Both the position numbers and the translations under genes were made by a program. From NCBI GenBank assembly GCA_965229935.1, contig CBDDKB010000002.1, forward strand, positions 1,054,001 through 1,118,000: DNA of 64,000 nt, written 5' to 3'. The notes under the pieces were generated by a model, which did not search any database, had not been told where the DNA came from, and saw only the letters and a program-made list of their open reading frames with translations. Of this stretch, positions 15,300-24,985 are shown piece by piece (position 1 is the stretch's first letter; each line of letters opens with the position of its first letter). This DNA comes from SPJN01 sp965229935 (lineage in GTDB: Bacteria; Pseudomonadota; Alphaproteobacteria; SPJN01).

Positions 15300-16376
15300 A
15301 TGGCTGTGCTAGAGGTTGAGGCTGATCCCCAAAGTGACGTCATAGACGGGCTGCCGCACCCTCGTGACTGCACAGAACTTGTTGGGCATCAGGCCCAGAT
15401 CGATATGTTCACTAAGGCGCATTCTGAAAATCGTTTGCACCATGCCTGGTTGCTTGGCGGACCAAAGGGAGTGGGGAAGGCTAGTTTTGCCTATTTGGCG
15501 ACACGCTACCTTTTGGCTAATGACAGCGCAACACCGGGCCTAGCTGTCCCGCAAGGTGATCCTATTGCTATGCGTATTCGCGCTGAATCTCACGGCAATG
15601 TCAGAACAGTTAGACGCGCTTGGGATCAGCGGACCAAAAAGTTTAAGACGGTAATCAGTGTCGATGATATTCGCGCCTTAACACCGTTCTTTGGGTCCAC
15701 CAGTTCTGAGGCAGGCTATCGGATCGCCATCATTGATGCTGCCGACGATATGAATGTGAATGCAGCCAATGCGTTGTTGAAACTGCTGGAGGAGCCACCA
15801 GCTCGCAGTTTGTTCTTTCTGGTCTCACACGCACCGGGGCGATTATTGCCCACCATTCGTTCACGTTGCCGGAAGTTAAGCTTTGCCCCCTTGGACGAGC
15901 CTGCTGTTGAAGGCCTGATCCAACAGCAATTGCCAGACACGGACCAGCAGACCGCGCGCGCCGTTGCACGCCTGTCAGAAGGCGCGCCGGGAAGGGCCAT
16001 GGCGCTGTTGCTGGCTGACGGGTTCGATCTTTATCAGGGCCTGTTTGCGGCGATTGGCGGTTCAGCTGCACAAAGAAATAAATTTGCCGATCCTTTGGTA
16101 CGGGCTGGGCAGGACGAGAAAATGGCGCTTTTCTGCGATTTGACAACAGATTGGCTTGGCCGGGTGGCGCGCATGGCTGCCAAAGGTGCCTCAATCGGTG
16201 AAATCGCCATTATCCCCGATGAACAAGACTTGATCGAAGATTTGCTCAATCATCATGGGGTGTTGGGAATTGACGGTCTACGTAATGCATTTTTTGAAGA
16301 TAAGGCCCAAACATTGGGCCTAAACCTTGATAAGCGGCAGTTCGTCCTCAGACGCTTGTCAGCCCTTGCCGAATAG
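15300..16376 (+). CDS. holB: DNA polymerase III delta prime subunit
   Basis: Clamp-loader component working with delta and DnaX to load the sliding clamp. The 358-aa protein has an AAA+ fold with a degenerate Walker A (GGPKGVGKASF, ending in Ala instead of Ser/Thr), NALLKLLEEPP and SRC in TIRSRCRKL. It matches the non-ATPase character of delta prime. It lies between tmk and metG, spaced 3 bp from tmk, as in many alphaproteobacteria. Confidence 0.93.
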   Translation: MAVLEVEADPQSDVIDGLPHPRDCTELVGHQAQIDMFTKAHSENRLHHAWLLGGPKGVGKASFAYLATRYLLANDSATPGLAVPQGDPIAMRIRAESHGNVRTVRRAWDQRTKKFKTVISVDDIRALTPFFGSTSSEAGYRIAIIDAADDMNVNAANALLKLLEEPPARSLFFLVSHAPGRLLPTIRSRCRKLSFAPLDEPAVEGLIQQQLPDTDQQTARAVARLSEGAPGRAMALLLADGFDLYQGLFAAIGGSAAQRNKFADPLVRAGQDEKMALFCDLTTDWLGRVARMAAKGASIGEIAIIPDEQDLIEDLLNHHGVLGIDGLRNAFFEDKAQTLGLNLDKRQFVLRRLSALAE

Positions 16377-16427
16377 GGTTAGGGCCGATAAAAGCGGTAG
16401 CAACTAGCCTTTTACAGCGGACAGATT

Positions 16428-17981
16428 ATGACCCAGGACGCGTTTTACATCACAACGCCGATTTATTACTGCAATGATGCGCCCCATGTGGGCCATGCCT
16501 ATACGACCATTGCCTGTGATTTGCTGGCCCGGTTTCACCGTTTGGATGGCAAGCGGGTCAAATTTCTGACCGGCACAGATGAGCATGGGCAAAAGGTCCA
16601 ACAGGCGGCTGAAAAACAAGGCGTCTCTCCGCAAGAGCTTGTGGATGGTGTCAGCCCCCGGTTTGAGGCATTGTCTGATGCCTTTAACCTAACCAATGAT
16701 GATTTCATTCGGACCACGCAACCACGCCATTATGCAGCCGCGCAGGCCTTATGGACGCGGCTTGTAGAAAAAGGGGCCATTACCCTTGGCGCCTATGAAG
16801 GCTGGTACTCCGTTCGGGACGAGGCCTATTACGCAGAAAGCGAATTGACCGACGGGCCGGATGGCGAAAAACGCGCCCCCACAGGTGCCCCGGTTGAGTG
16901 GGTGGAGGAGCCAAGCTACTTCTTCAATCTGTCTGACTGGCAACAGCCATTGCTTGACTACTATGACGCAAATCCAGATTTCATTGCCCCCAAAAGTCGG
17001 CGCAACGAAGTTGTCAGTTTTGTTGAAGGTGGCCTAAAGGATTTGAGTGTTTCGCGCACCGCGATCAGTTGGGGTGTTCCTGTGCCCGGGGCGCCCGAAC
17101 ATGTCATGTATGTGTGGATTGACGCGCTGACCAATTATTTGACCGCGATCGGCTATCCCGATGAAAATGCGGATGAATACAAAGCCTTCTGGCCGCAATC
17201 ACATCACATTATCGGCAAGGATATTATTCGCTTTCACGCGGTCTATTGGCCTGCCTTTTTGATGGCTGCTGACTTGCCCCTGCCAAAGCGCATCTTCGCC
17301 CATGGCTGGATCATGAATGGCGGCGAAAAAATGTCGAAGTCGCTTGGCAATGTGATCGATCCCTTCAACCTGATTGACACGTATGGGCTGGACCAAACCC
17401 GCTATTTCCTGATGCGCGAAGTAAGCTTTGGGCAGGATGGCGTGTTCAGCCACGAAGCCATGGTTAAACGCATGAATGGCGACCTTGCCAATGATCTAGG
17501 TAATCTGGCGCAGCGGTCCTTGAGCATGATTGCCAAAAATTGCGACAACCAAGTGCCGAACCCTGCCGACTTCAGTGATGAAGATAAGACCATGCTGGTA
17601 ATGGCCGATGGTCTGCTCGACAAGGTGCGCGCTGCCTTCGATGAACAGGCGATCCATACCGGGCTTGCTACTATTTGGGAATTGGTCAGCGAAGGCAATC
17701 GCTATTTCGCGGGTCAAGAACCTTGGGCGCTGCGTAAAACTGATCCTGATCGTATGGCAACGGTGCTGTATGTGACCGCAGAGTTGATCCGCCAGATTGC
17801 GATTTTGGCGCAACCTGTTGTGCCTGAATCAGCTGGCAAATTGCTCGACCAGTTAAGTGTTCCAGCAGACGCCCGCAGCTTTGCCCAGTTGGGTGAGGGC
17901 GGGCGTATCGCACCCGGCGCTGTTGTTGAAAAGCCGCAAGGTATTTTCCCGCGCTTTGTCGATGAAGAAGAGCAGAAGTAA
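16428..17981 (+). CDS. metG: Methionyl-tRNA synthetase (short form)
   Basis: Charges tRNA-Met. The 517-aa class I synthetase has HVGH (HIGH motif) near residue 21, GTDEHGQK, and EKMSKSLGN (KMSKS) near residue 300, followed by an alpha-helical anticodon-binding domain. It lacks the C-terminal tRNA-binding (Trbp111-like) domain. The connective-peptide region (YAESELTDGPDGEKR) has no zinc-knuckle cysteines, so it belongs to the zinc-less short group. The ATG at 16428 is the natural start. tatD and an MBL-fold gene follow, a conserved arrangement. Confidence 0.96.
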   Translation: MTQDAFYITTPIYYCNDAPHVGHAYTTIACDLLARFHRLDGKRVKFLTGTDEHGQKVQQAAEKQGVSPQELVDGVSPRFEALSDAFNLTNDDFIRTTQPRHYAAAQALWTRLVEKGAITLGAYEGWYSVRDEAYYAESELTDGPDGEKRAPTGAPVEWVEEPSYFFNLSDWQQPLLDYYDANPDFIAPKSRRNEVVSFVEGGLKDLSVSRTAISWGVPVPGAPEHVMYVWIDALTNYLTAIGYPDENADEYKAFWPQSHHIIGKDIIRFHAVYWPAFLMAADLPLPKRIFAHGWIMNGGEKMSKSLGNVIDPFNLIDTYGLDQTRYFLMREVSFGQDGVFSHEAMVKRMNGDLANDLGNLAQRSLSMIAKNCDNQVPNPADFSDEDKTMLVMADGLLDKVRAAFDEQAIHTGLATIWELVSEGNRYFAGQEPWALRKTDPDRMATVLYVTAELIRQIAILAQPVVPESAGKLLDQLSVPADARSFAQLGEGGRIAPGAVVEKPQGIFPRFVDEEEQK

Positions 17982-17986
17982 GTTTT

Positions 17987-18775
17987 ATGTTGGTTGACAG
18001 CCATTGCCATCTGACCTTTCCTGATTTCAAGGAAGATCTGCCCGATATATTCGCACGGGCAGCGAGCAATGATGTCGGCTTGATGCTAACCATTTCAACC
18101 AAGCTTGCAGAAGCACCCATGGTACAATCATTGGCCGACGCGAATGAGCAAGTCTTTTGCACCGTCGGCGTGCACCCGCATGAAGCTGAGACAGATGCCG
18201 GTGTAACCGCGGCGCAGCTTGTTGACCTTGCCAAGCATGATAAGACTGTGGGGATCGGCGAAACTGGGCTGGACTACTTCTATGAACACAGCCCCCGGGA
18301 AGAACAGCGCAATGCCTTCCGCGCCCATATTGCTGCGGCACGTGAAACACAATTGCCACTGATCGTTCATGCCCGGGACGCCGATGATGAGATCATCGAC
18401 ATTCTGCAAGACGAATATAAGCAGGGTGCCTTTCCGGGGCTGATCCATTGCTTCAGCTCCGGTCGTGCCTTGGCAGAAGCTGCGCTTGAAATCGGATTCT
18501 ATGTGTCATTGTCCGGCATTCTGACATTCAAGTCGGCGCAGGAACTACGTGACATTGCCAAGGATGTGCCGCTTGATCGATTGCTGGTTGAAACAGATGC
18601 GCCTTACCTCGCACCCGTACCCAAACGTGGCAAAAGGAACGAACCAAGTTTTGTGTCCCATACGGCAGCCTGCCTTGCAGAGTTAAAGGGCGTCAGCACT
18701 GACGAGCTTGCCGCCACAACAACAGACAATTTCTTCACCCTGTTTTCCAAAGTTCCTGCAACGGCCCGTCAATGA
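17987..18775 (+). CDS. tatD: TatD family metal-dependent hydrolase/DNase
   Basis: A 262-aa TIM-barrel metallohydrolase. Metal ligands are visible in DSHCHL (N-terminus), GIGETGLDYF, IVHARDAD, LIHCFSSG and VETDAPYLAP. Family members act as 3'-5' exonucleases or D-aminoacyl-tRNA deacylases; the exact substrate is not decided by sequence. It follows metG by 5 bp and overlaps the next gene by four bases (ATGA), so the three are probably co-translated. Confidence 0.92.
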   Translation: MLVDSHCHLTFPDFKEDLPDIFARAASNDVGLMLTISTKLAEAPMVQSLADANEQVFCTVGVHPHEAETDAGVTAAQLVDLAKHDKTVGIGETGLDYFYEHSPREEQRNAFRAHIAAARETQLPLIVHARDADDEIIDILQDEYKQGAFPGLIHCFSSGRALAEAALEIGFYVSLSGILTFKSAQELRDIAKDVPLDRLLVETDAPYLAPVPKRGKRNEPSFVSHTAACLAELKGVSTDELAATTTDNFFTLFSKVPATARQ

Positions 18776-19566
18776 GTGGGCCAAAGCGGACATTCCGTAT
18801 TTTGGGCAGCGTTTCATCCGGTGGCGTGCCGCGCGTCGGCGGCAATTGGGGTGACTGCGATCCGGCTGAACCTAAAAACCGCCGCAGCCGTTGTTCCTTG
18901 TTGATTACGCAAGAGGGGGAGAAGGGCCTAACAAGGCTGTTGATCGACACGTCCCCAGACCTGCGCAACCAATTGCTTGATGCCGAAACGGAATGGGTAG
19001 ATGGGGTGGTTTATACCCACGCCCATGCGGATCAGGCACACGGAATTGATGATCTGCGTGCCTGTGCCATCAACAGATTTCGCCGCGTTGCAATTCACGC
19101 AGATAAGGAAACGCTAGATGTATTGACCAGCCGCTTTGATTATTGTTTTGAAGGCAAGGCTGGTTATCCCGCCATTTTAGAAGCCAATCTGGTGGATGGT
19201 CCTGTCGCGATTGAGGGGGATGGGGGCAAGATTACTGCGACTGCCTTTCCGGTGGATCATGGCAGTTGCATATCCTATGGCTGGCGCGTCGGTGATATGG
19301 CCTATATCCCCGATGTGGTCGGGATTAGCGATGAGACGCTTGCCACCCATATGGCTGATCTTGATGTGTTGATTGTCGATGCCTTGCGCTACACGCCGCA
19401 TCCAACACATTCCCATGTTGAACAGTCGCTTGGGTGGATTGCGGCTTGCAGACCAAAGCATGCGATTTTAACCAATCTACATGTGGACCTTGATTACCAA
19501 ACACTAAAGGCAGAATTGCCGAAGGGGGTCGAGCCTGCCTTTGACGGCCTGACGATGAGTTTTTAG
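18772..19566 (+). CDS. MBL-fold metallo-hydrolase
   Basis: A 264-aa metallo-beta-lactamase-fold hydrolase. The metal motif is THAHADQAHGIDD, where HxHxDH is modified to HAHADQAH as in PhnP-type phosphodiesterases and PQQ-associated members. A second ligand set is PVDHG and the C-terminal LTNLHVDLDY. N-terminal GSVSSGGVPRVGG is characteristic of this subgroup. The substrate is unknown; a phosphodiester is plausible. It overlaps tatD by ATGA and its stop overlaps the convergent bioD stop by four bases. Confidence 0.87.
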   Translation: MSGPKRTFRILGSVSSGGVPRVGGNWGDCDPAEPKNRRSRCSLLITQEGEKGLTRLLIDTSPDLRNQLLDAETEWVDGVVYTHAHADQAHGIDDLRACAINRFRRVAIHADKETLDVLTSRFDYCFEGKAGYPAILEANLVDGPVAIEGDGGKITATAFPVDHGSCISYGWRVGDMAYIPDVVGISDETLATHMADLDVLIVDALRYTPHPTHSHVEQSLGWIAACRPKHAILTNLHVDLDYQTLKAELPKGVEPAFDGLTMSF

Positions 19567-20240
19567 CCTACAAAATCAGCAAGGGCGATCGCAGCAGCCT
19601 CATCATCCTCAGGCACCCGCGGCACAGCGTGATAGCGTTCATCAGTGGCGAACCGTTTTAGTGCGGCGATTGTTTCTTCTGACGAAACCGGGGCATCAAC
19701 AGATTCTGAAATCACAACCCCCGCTATTGGGATTGCGTGATTGCGCAGAACCGAAATAGCGGTCAGCGTGTGACTGATGGTGCCGAGATACCCACCTGCC
19801 ACCAGTATTGCAGGTGTCCCAAGCGCTTTCATCCAATCAAGCATTGTGTGGGTCTCATCAAGTGGGACATAGACACCGCCAGCCCCTTCGACCAAACCGC
19901 GATCAGCGGGCGCATTCATGACTTCGGCCTGACAATGTTTCAACACTTCATCAAAGGGAATAGTTTTATTCTCTCGCGCCGCTGCCATATCGGGGGACAG
20001 AGCGGCCTGATAACGCCACGGTGTCATAGCGGCGACGCTATCCTCTGACACGGTTTCACCCATTGCTGCCAATAGGCGCGCAGAGTCGGTCTCTTCCAAG
20101 CTTAACTCTCCAAGGCCGCTTAATACGGGTTTGGAGGCTGCAACGCTTAACCCCTTTGCGCGCCAGCCGCGCAGCAATAATGCTGCGATATGTGTCTTGC
20201 CGACATCGGTTCCCGTCGCGGTTACGAAATAACGTGTCAT
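19563..20240 (-). CDS. bioD: Dethiobiotin synthetase
   Basis: ATP-dependent carboxylation of 7,8-diaminopelargonate to dethiobiotin. The 225-aa protein begins with the P-loop ATGTDVGKTHIAAL and contains SKPVLSG and EGAGGVYVPL, the conserved substrate and Mg loops. Its ATG overlaps the bioF stop (20237-20240), so it is translationally coupled to bioF. Together with bioB and bioA, transcribed divergently, the four steps from pimeloyl thioester to biotin are all encoded here. Confidence 0.95.
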   Translation of the reverse strand: MTRYFVTATGTDVGKTHIAALLLRGWRAKGLSVAASKPVLSGLGELSLEETDSARLLAAMGETVSEDSVAAMTPWRYQAALSPDMAAARENKTIPFDEVLKHCQAEVMNAPADRGLVEGAGGVYVPLDETHTMLDWMKALGTPAILVAGGYLGTISHTLTAISVLRNHAIPIAGVVISESVDAPVSSEETIAALKRFATDERYHAVPRVPEDDEAAAIALADFVG

Positions 20241-21391
20241 TGTACAATCTCCCGCACGGCGTCTATCAACTCATCAAGATGCTTGCGTTCATGTTTGGCG
20301 GTAAAGGTAAAGCGCAGGCGGGCGGTACCATCAGGCACGGTGGGTGGCCTGATCGGCGTTACAAGGAAACCGCGTTGCTCAAGCGCCTTGGCCGCCGCCA
20401 ATGCCTTTTCAGGGTCGCCGACGATCAACGGCACAATGGGGGATTCCGGCTCCGGCAAGTTAAGTGCCCGACAAAAATAGGCTGCGTTTTCTAGGGGCAG
20501 GGCGCAATAATCCGGTTCCTCCCGCACGATCTTCAACGCAGCTAACGCTGACGCAGCGGATGCAGGCGGTAATCCTGTGGAGTAGACGAAGCTGCGGGCC
20601 CGGTTTCGTAACAGCTCAACGACGGGCCTGCTGGCACATAGATAACCGCCATAGCCGCCGATAGCTTTGGATAGCGTGCCCATCTGCAAGGCAGGCAGGG
20701 TGGATGTGTCAGTCCCCACAAAGGATGAGCCACGACCACTGCCCACAACACCAATGCCATGGGCATCGTCAGTCATCAGCCACGCGTCATGCCGGTCCGC
20801 AAGATTTTGCAGATCTGCCACGGGCGCAAGATCGCCATCCATTGAAAACACGCCATCGGTAATGATCATCACATGGTTATAATCAGCACGCTTGTCGGCC
20901 AGAGCTTTTGCCACAAATGTCAGATCATTATGGGGAAACCTGATTTCGTCTGCACCGCTTAGGCGCGTGCCTGACATCAGGCAGGCATGGGCCAACTCAT
21001 CAATCAATACCAGATCACCTTGGCCCATCAATGCAGGAATCACGCCCAAATTCGTCAAATAACCAGAGCCGAAGACAATCGCAGCCTCCGTCCCTTTAAG
21101 GGCGGCTAATTCTGTTTCAAGCGCTGACAACAGGGGGTGATTCCCGGTGATCAGGCGCGATGCCCCGGCCCCTGTACCAAACAGGTCCAAGGCGTCGTGA
21201 CCTGCTTTGATCAGGCGCGGGTCGTGGCTAAGGTTTAAATAGTCATTGCAGCAAAAGGAAATAAGCGTCTTGCCATCCCGTTTCACGGTAATCGGGCCAT
21301 CCCTGTGGGTGTCAAAAAGATCCCGCAACAGGTTGTTTTTCCGCCGTTTGGCAAGCTTTTCCGCTGCAAATTGGTCAAGTGATTGGGTCAT
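20237..21391 (-). CDS. bioF: 8-amino-7-oxononanoate synthase
   Basis: PLP enzyme condensing pimeloyl-ACP/CoA with alanine. The product (384 aa from the chosen start) has the alpha-oxoamine synthase signatures: FCCNDYLNLSHDP, GASRLITGNHP, DDAHGIGVVG and the PLP lysine in GTLSKAIGGYGGY. The open frame extends to an ATG at 21430, but MTQSLDQFAAEKL at 21391 matches usual family starts and has AGG upstream; the longer form cannot be excluded. It is divergent from bioB across about 140 bp. Confidence 0.94.
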   Translation of the reverse strand: MTQSLDQFAAEKLAKRRKNNLLRDLFDTHRDGPITVKRDGKTLISFCCNDYLNLSHDPRLIKAGHDALDLFGTGAGASRLITGNHPLLSALETELAALKGTEAAIVFGSGYLTNLGVIPALMGQGDLVLIDELAHACLMSGTRLSGADEIRFPHNDLTFVAKALADKRADYNHVMIITDGVFSMDGDLAPVADLQNLADRHDAWLMTDDAHGIGVVGSGRGSSFVGTDTSTLPALQMGTLSKAIGGYGGYLCASRPVVELLRNRARSFVYSTGLPPASAASALAALKIVREEPDYCALPLENAAYFCRALNLPEPESPIVPLIVGDPEKALAAAKALEQRGFLVTPIRPPTVPDGTARLRFTFTAKHERKHLDELIDAVREIVQ

Positions 21392-21453
21392 GGGCGCAAC
21401 CTGATGGTTTCGGGGCGCGAAGTCAAACATTTCAGCTTAAGCAGCGCGATATT

Positions 21454-21472
21454 GCAGGGCAAAAACCCCTGC
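21454..21472. promoter_or_regulatory. Inverted repeat adjacent to the bioB promoter
   Basis: GCAGGG (21454-21459) and CCCTGC (21467-21472) are exact inverted copies around an A-rich 7-nt loop. They directly abut the -35 element of bioB in the bioF/bioB divergent gap. It could be an operator or simply a small hairpin; no biotin repressor consensus is recognised. Confidence 0.3.
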
Positions 21473-21500
21473 TTGACCTGCCCCGTTTGGTCGCTATGCT
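21473..21500 (+). promoter_or_regulatory. Putative bioB promoter
   Basis: -35 TTGACC (21473-21478), a 16-bp spacer and -10 TATGCT (21495-21500), 31 bp before the bioB ATG. AAGGA at 21518-21522 is the ribosome-binding site. Confidence 0.6.
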
Positions 21501-21531
21501 GGCCCAAATTCGCTAATAAGGACATATATCA

Positions 21532-22608
21532 ATGACTGCATTGTCACAGGAAACCCCAAAGGCTGACAGCCTGCGTGATATGGGCACCGGGGCCGCTGAT
21601 GCGCCGGGCGATATTCGCCATGATTGGACCCGTGAAGAGATCGAGGCACTGTTTGCCAAGCCGATGAATGATCTGCTGTTTGAAGCGCAGACCATGCACC
21701 GCCGCTATTTCGATCCCAACACAGTGCAGATGTCCACATTGCTGTCGATCAAGACCGGCGGTTGCCCTGAGGATTGCAAATATTGTTCGCAAAGCGCGTC
21801 TTGGACCGACTCTCCCGTTAAAGCGACCAAGCTGATGGAGGTGCAAAAGGTGCTTGAAGAAGCCAAGGCAGCGAAGGCTGCCGGTGCCACGCGCTATTGC
21901 ATGGGCGCTGCCTGGCGCAATCCCAAGGATCGCGATATGGACGCGGTTGTCGCCATGATTGAAGGTGTTCGGGAAATGGGCATGGAAACATGCATGACCC
22001 TTGGCATGTTGACGCCGGAACAGGCTGGCCGCTTGAAACATGCTGGTCTTGATTATTACAATCACAATGTCGACAGCTCAGAAGAATTCTATAAAGAAAT
22101 CATCACAACGCGAACCTATGAAGATCGTCTGAACACGCTGCAGAATGTACGCGATGCAGGGATCAATGTTTGTTCAGGCGGCATTGTCGGCATGGGTGAG
22201 GGGCGGCAGGACCGCGCCGGGATGTTGATGACGCTTGCCAATCTTGAAAAGCATCCTGAGTCTGTCCCGATCAATATGCTGATTCAAACTGAAGGCACGC
22301 CTGTCTTTGGTCTGGACGAGCTGGACCCCCTTGAATTTGTGCGCACCGTTGCTGTCGCCCGGATCATGATGCCAAAATCAGTTGTGCGTCTATCCGCGGG
22401 TCGCGAATGGATGAGCGATGAGCTACAAGCCATGTGCTTTATGGGCGGTGCCAATTCAATCTTTATCGGGCCGAAATTGCTGACGACGGATAATCCGGAG
22501 CAGGAAAAAGATCAGGCCTTGTTCGACAAGCTTGGGATCAAGCCCATGCAGGTTGGCACCAAGGTCGGTGAAGACGCCCCCGCAACCGGTCCGCTGGCAG
22601 CGGAATAG
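21532..22608 (+). CDS. bioB: Biotin synthase
   Basis: Radical SAM enzyme inserting sulfur into dethiobiotin. The 358-aa protein has the cluster motif Cys78-x3-Cys82-x2-Cys85 in GGCPEDCKYCSQS, and the downstream YNHNVDSSEEFY and CSGGIVGMGEG segments of the family. A well-placed promoter and RBS precede it. bioA starts 7 bp after its stop. SufE encoded at 53.4 kb belongs to the general cluster-assembly machinery such enzymes need. Confidence 0.97.
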   Translation: MTALSQETPKADSLRDMGTGAADAPGDIRHDWTREEIEALFAKPMNDLLFEAQTMHRRYFDPNTVQMSTLLSIKTGGCPEDCKYCSQSASWTDSPVKATKLMEVQKVLEEAKAAKAAGATRYCMGAAWRNPKDRDMDAVVAMIEGVREMGMETCMTLGMLTPEQAGRLKHAGLDYYNHNVDSSEEFYKEIITTRTYEDRLNTLQNVRDAGINVCSGGIVGMGEGRQDRAGMLMTLANLEKHPESVPINMLIQTEGTPVFGLDELDPLEFVRTVAVARIMMPKSVVRLSAGREWMSDELQAMCFMGGANSIFIGPKLLTTDNPEQEKDQALFDKLGIKPMQVGTKVGEDAPATGPLAAE

Positions 22609-22615
22609 GTTTATT

Positions 22616-23959
22616 TTGCCCAACAAAAAGCCACCAACACCATTACCGCCACTACCCAATTGGGCCCCTGACTGGCAACAGCAGGGCCAGCAGCATGTCT
22701 GGCTGCCCTATGCGCAGATGCAAACAACCGCACCACCCTTGGCTGCCAAATCGGCGGATGGCGCGCGTATTACACTGCATAATGGCGAGGAGCTGATAGA
22801 CGGTGTCTCCTCTTGGTGGACGGCAGCACACGGCTATAACCATCCCCATATCAATCAGGCAATTACAGACCAGATGGGTGATTTTTCCCATTTGATGTTG
22901 GGCGGATTTGCGAGCGAACCTGCCTATCGGTTGGCAACGCGTCTGTCTGAAAAATTGCCCGGTGATCTGAACCATGTGTTCTTTACAGAATCTGGCTCAG
23001 TCTCCGTCGAGGTTGCCCTGAAAATGGCAATCCAGTTCTTTCAGAACAAAGGTCAGAATAGCAAGAGCAAGATCATAAGCTTTTTGGGTGGTTACCACGG
23101 CGACACGCTGGGCACGATGGCTATTTGCGACCCGGAGGAGGGGATGCACGCCATGTTTGATGGGGTGTTGCCCGACCAATTCGTGATGCCTATACCCGAA
23201 ACTGATGAGCAGCAAGACAGCTTTCGGGCATTCTTGAACGATCATGCAGATGACTGCGCGGCGATTGTCATTGAACCATTGGTGCAAGGGGCAGGTGGCT
23301 TCAAAACGCACAGCCGATCGGTTCTGCAGTTTCTGCGTGATTGTGCTGATGATCATGATCTGATGCTGATTTTTGATGAAATTATGACCGGCTTTGGCCG
23401 CTTGGGCAGGCAAGAGGGCGGCGACCCGGACAGTCTGTTTGTTTGTGGTCAAACAGGCGTTGTGCCCGATATCATCACCCTGTCAAAGGCCTTAACAGGT
23501 GGGACTTTACCCTTGGCTGCAACAATAGCAACTGGGCGCATCTTTGAAGGGTTTATGAGTGACGAGCCCGGCAAAGAACTGATGCACGGCCCGACCTTTA
23601 TGGGGAACGCCTTGGCTTGCGCTGCTGCCAATGCCTCGCTCGATCTGTTTGAACAAGAAGACCGCCTAGGGCAAGTTGATCATATTGCTGCCCAATTGCG
23701 CACCTATCTATCGCCGTTAGAGGGGCTGCCGCATATTGTTGATATCCGCGTCATGGGGGCACTCGGCGTTGTCGAGGTTGACGAGATGCGGTCCTTGACC
23801 GAGTTGAAGGCCAGATTTGTAGAGCAGGGGGTCTGGATACGACCCTTCGGCAATGTCATTTACGTCATGCCGCCCATGATTATCAGCGATGATGATTTGG
23901 GCCGTCTGCTCGACATATTTGTGGCGACCGTTAAAGATTGGTCTGACGAAAAAATATAG
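22616..23959 (+). CDS. bioA: Adenosylmethionine-8-amino-7-oxononanoate aminotransferase
   Basis: PLP enzyme converting 8-amino-7-oxononanoate to 7,8-diaminopelargonate with SAM as amino donor. Conserved parts are HVWLPYAQM near the N-terminus, GVSSWWTAAHGYNHP, FTESGSVSVEVALKMA, DEIMTGFGR and the PLP lysine in ITLSKALTGG. The frame is open back to 22532 inside bioB, but no ATG lies between the bioB stop and the conserved WLPY motif. TTG at 22616, behind AATAGG, is the best start and gives 447 aa. The next ATG at 22718 would delete WLPY. Confidence 0.93.
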   Translation: MPNKKPPTPLPPLPNWAPDWQQQGQQHVWLPYAQMQTTAPPLAAKSADGARITLHNGEELIDGVSSWWTAAHGYNHPHINQAITDQMGDFSHLMLGGFASEPAYRLATRLSEKLPGDLNHVFFTESGSVSVEVALKMAIQFFQNKGQNSKSKIISFLGGYHGDTLGTMAICDPEEGMHAMFDGVLPDQFVMPIPETDEQQDSFRAFLNDHADDCAAIVIEPLVQGAGGFKTHSRSVLQFLRDCADDHDLMLIFDEIMTGFGRLGRQEGGDPDSLFVCGQTGVVPDIITLSKALTGGTLPLAATIATGRIFEGFMSDEPGKELMHGPTFMGNALACAAANASLDLFEQEDRLGQVDHIAAQLRTYLSPLEGLPHIVDIRVMGALGVVEVDEMRSLTELKARFVEQGVWIRPFGNVIYVMPPMIISDDDLGRLLDIFVATVKDWSDEKI

Positions 23960-24004
23960 CGGCGGTTATCCTGAGGTAAGGTCGCAAAACAGGGGTCTAA
24001 TCGC

Positions 24005-24982
24005 ATGAAAATATTGCGTTATTTGCTGGCGATTGTTGCCGTTATAGCCATTGGTGCCTTGTGGGGATATATGCGGTTTCTAGATTTCGACTACCCAGAA
24101 GAGCCGGTTTTGCCGGGCATTTTTTCGCAAGGGCAGCTTAATCACGGCGGCAAAGAACGGTCTTTCGACTTTTATGTCCCCAAAAATCGGGCTGAAAACC
24201 CGGCGATTGTAATCTCTTACCATGGCTCCACCAGTGATGGGCCACAGATGCGCGCGGGCTTTGGCTACCAATTCGATGTACTGGCCGAAAAACACGGTTT
24301 TATTGCGGTTTATCCCAACGGCTATGAGAACCATTGGAATGACTGCCGTAAAGAGGGCGATTACGCCGCCAATCACGAAAATATAGATGATGTTGGCTTT
24401 ACGAAGGCCATGATCAGCTTCTTAAAGGCACGTTTTAATGCCGATCCCAACTCAGTCGTAGCAACGGGCCTGTCAAACGGCGGGCATATGGCTTATCGCC
24501 TGGGGCTTGAGGCACCTGAAATAGTCTCAGCAATTGTGCCATTTGCGGCCGCTTTTCCAGCGCGTGACAATCTTGACTGTGTGTCTATGAACCAGCCCGT
24601 AAACATCTTATTGGTCAATGGATCTGGTGATCCTTTGGTGCCGTCTGAAGGCGGTGTTCAGGAGGTGTTTGGACAGGCGCGCGGGACGGTTTTATCGATG
24701 AGTGACTCTATTGCCGCCTGGGCACGATATGCGGGATATGGCATGCAGCCGCCGGTAATTGCGCCGATCAGCAATGTATCTGCAAATGACGAAAGCAATA
24801 TCATCTCAGAAACGTGGGATGAGTCGGGCCGTAAACTTGTACGATTGTACCGCGTTGAAAATGGCGGTCATAACATCCCGAACAAGCAGTTCAAATATCC
24901 GCGCATACTTGGCAATACAAATCAGGATATTGAAGGCGCCGAGACTGTCTGGGATTTCTTCGAGGAAAGTCAGAAACGCTAG
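24005..24982 (+). CDS. PHB depolymerase/LpqC-like esterase
   Basis: A 325-aa alpha/beta hydrolase of the LpqC/polyhydroxybutyrate-depolymerase-like group, with an N-terminal hydrophobic segment (about residues 3-26) acting as signal or anchor. Visible features are the nucleophile elbow GLSNGGHMAYRL, YPNGYENHWNDCR typical of the group, and a C-terminal GGHNIP with the catalytic His. Substrates in the family include PHB oligomers, feruloyl esters and others; none can be chosen. The region is somewhat richer in A/T than its neighbours. A GNAT gene follows after 3 bp. Confidence 0.82.
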   Translation: MKILRYLLAIVAVIAIGALWGYMRFLDFDYPEEPVLPGIFSQGQLNHGGKERSFDFYVPKNRAENPAIVISYHGSTSDGPQMRAGFGYQFDVLAEKHGFIAVYPNGYENHWNDCRKEGDYAANHENIDDVGFTKAMISFLKARFNADPNSVVATGLSNGGHMAYRLGLEAPEIVSAIVPFAAAFPARDNLDCVSMNQPVNILLVNGSGDPLVPSEGGVQEVFGQARGTVLSMSDSIAAWARYAGYGMQPPVIAPISNVSANDESNIISETWDESGRKLVRLYRVENGGHNIPNKQFKYPRILGNTNQDIEGAETVWDFFEESQKR

Positions 24983-24985
24983 CCC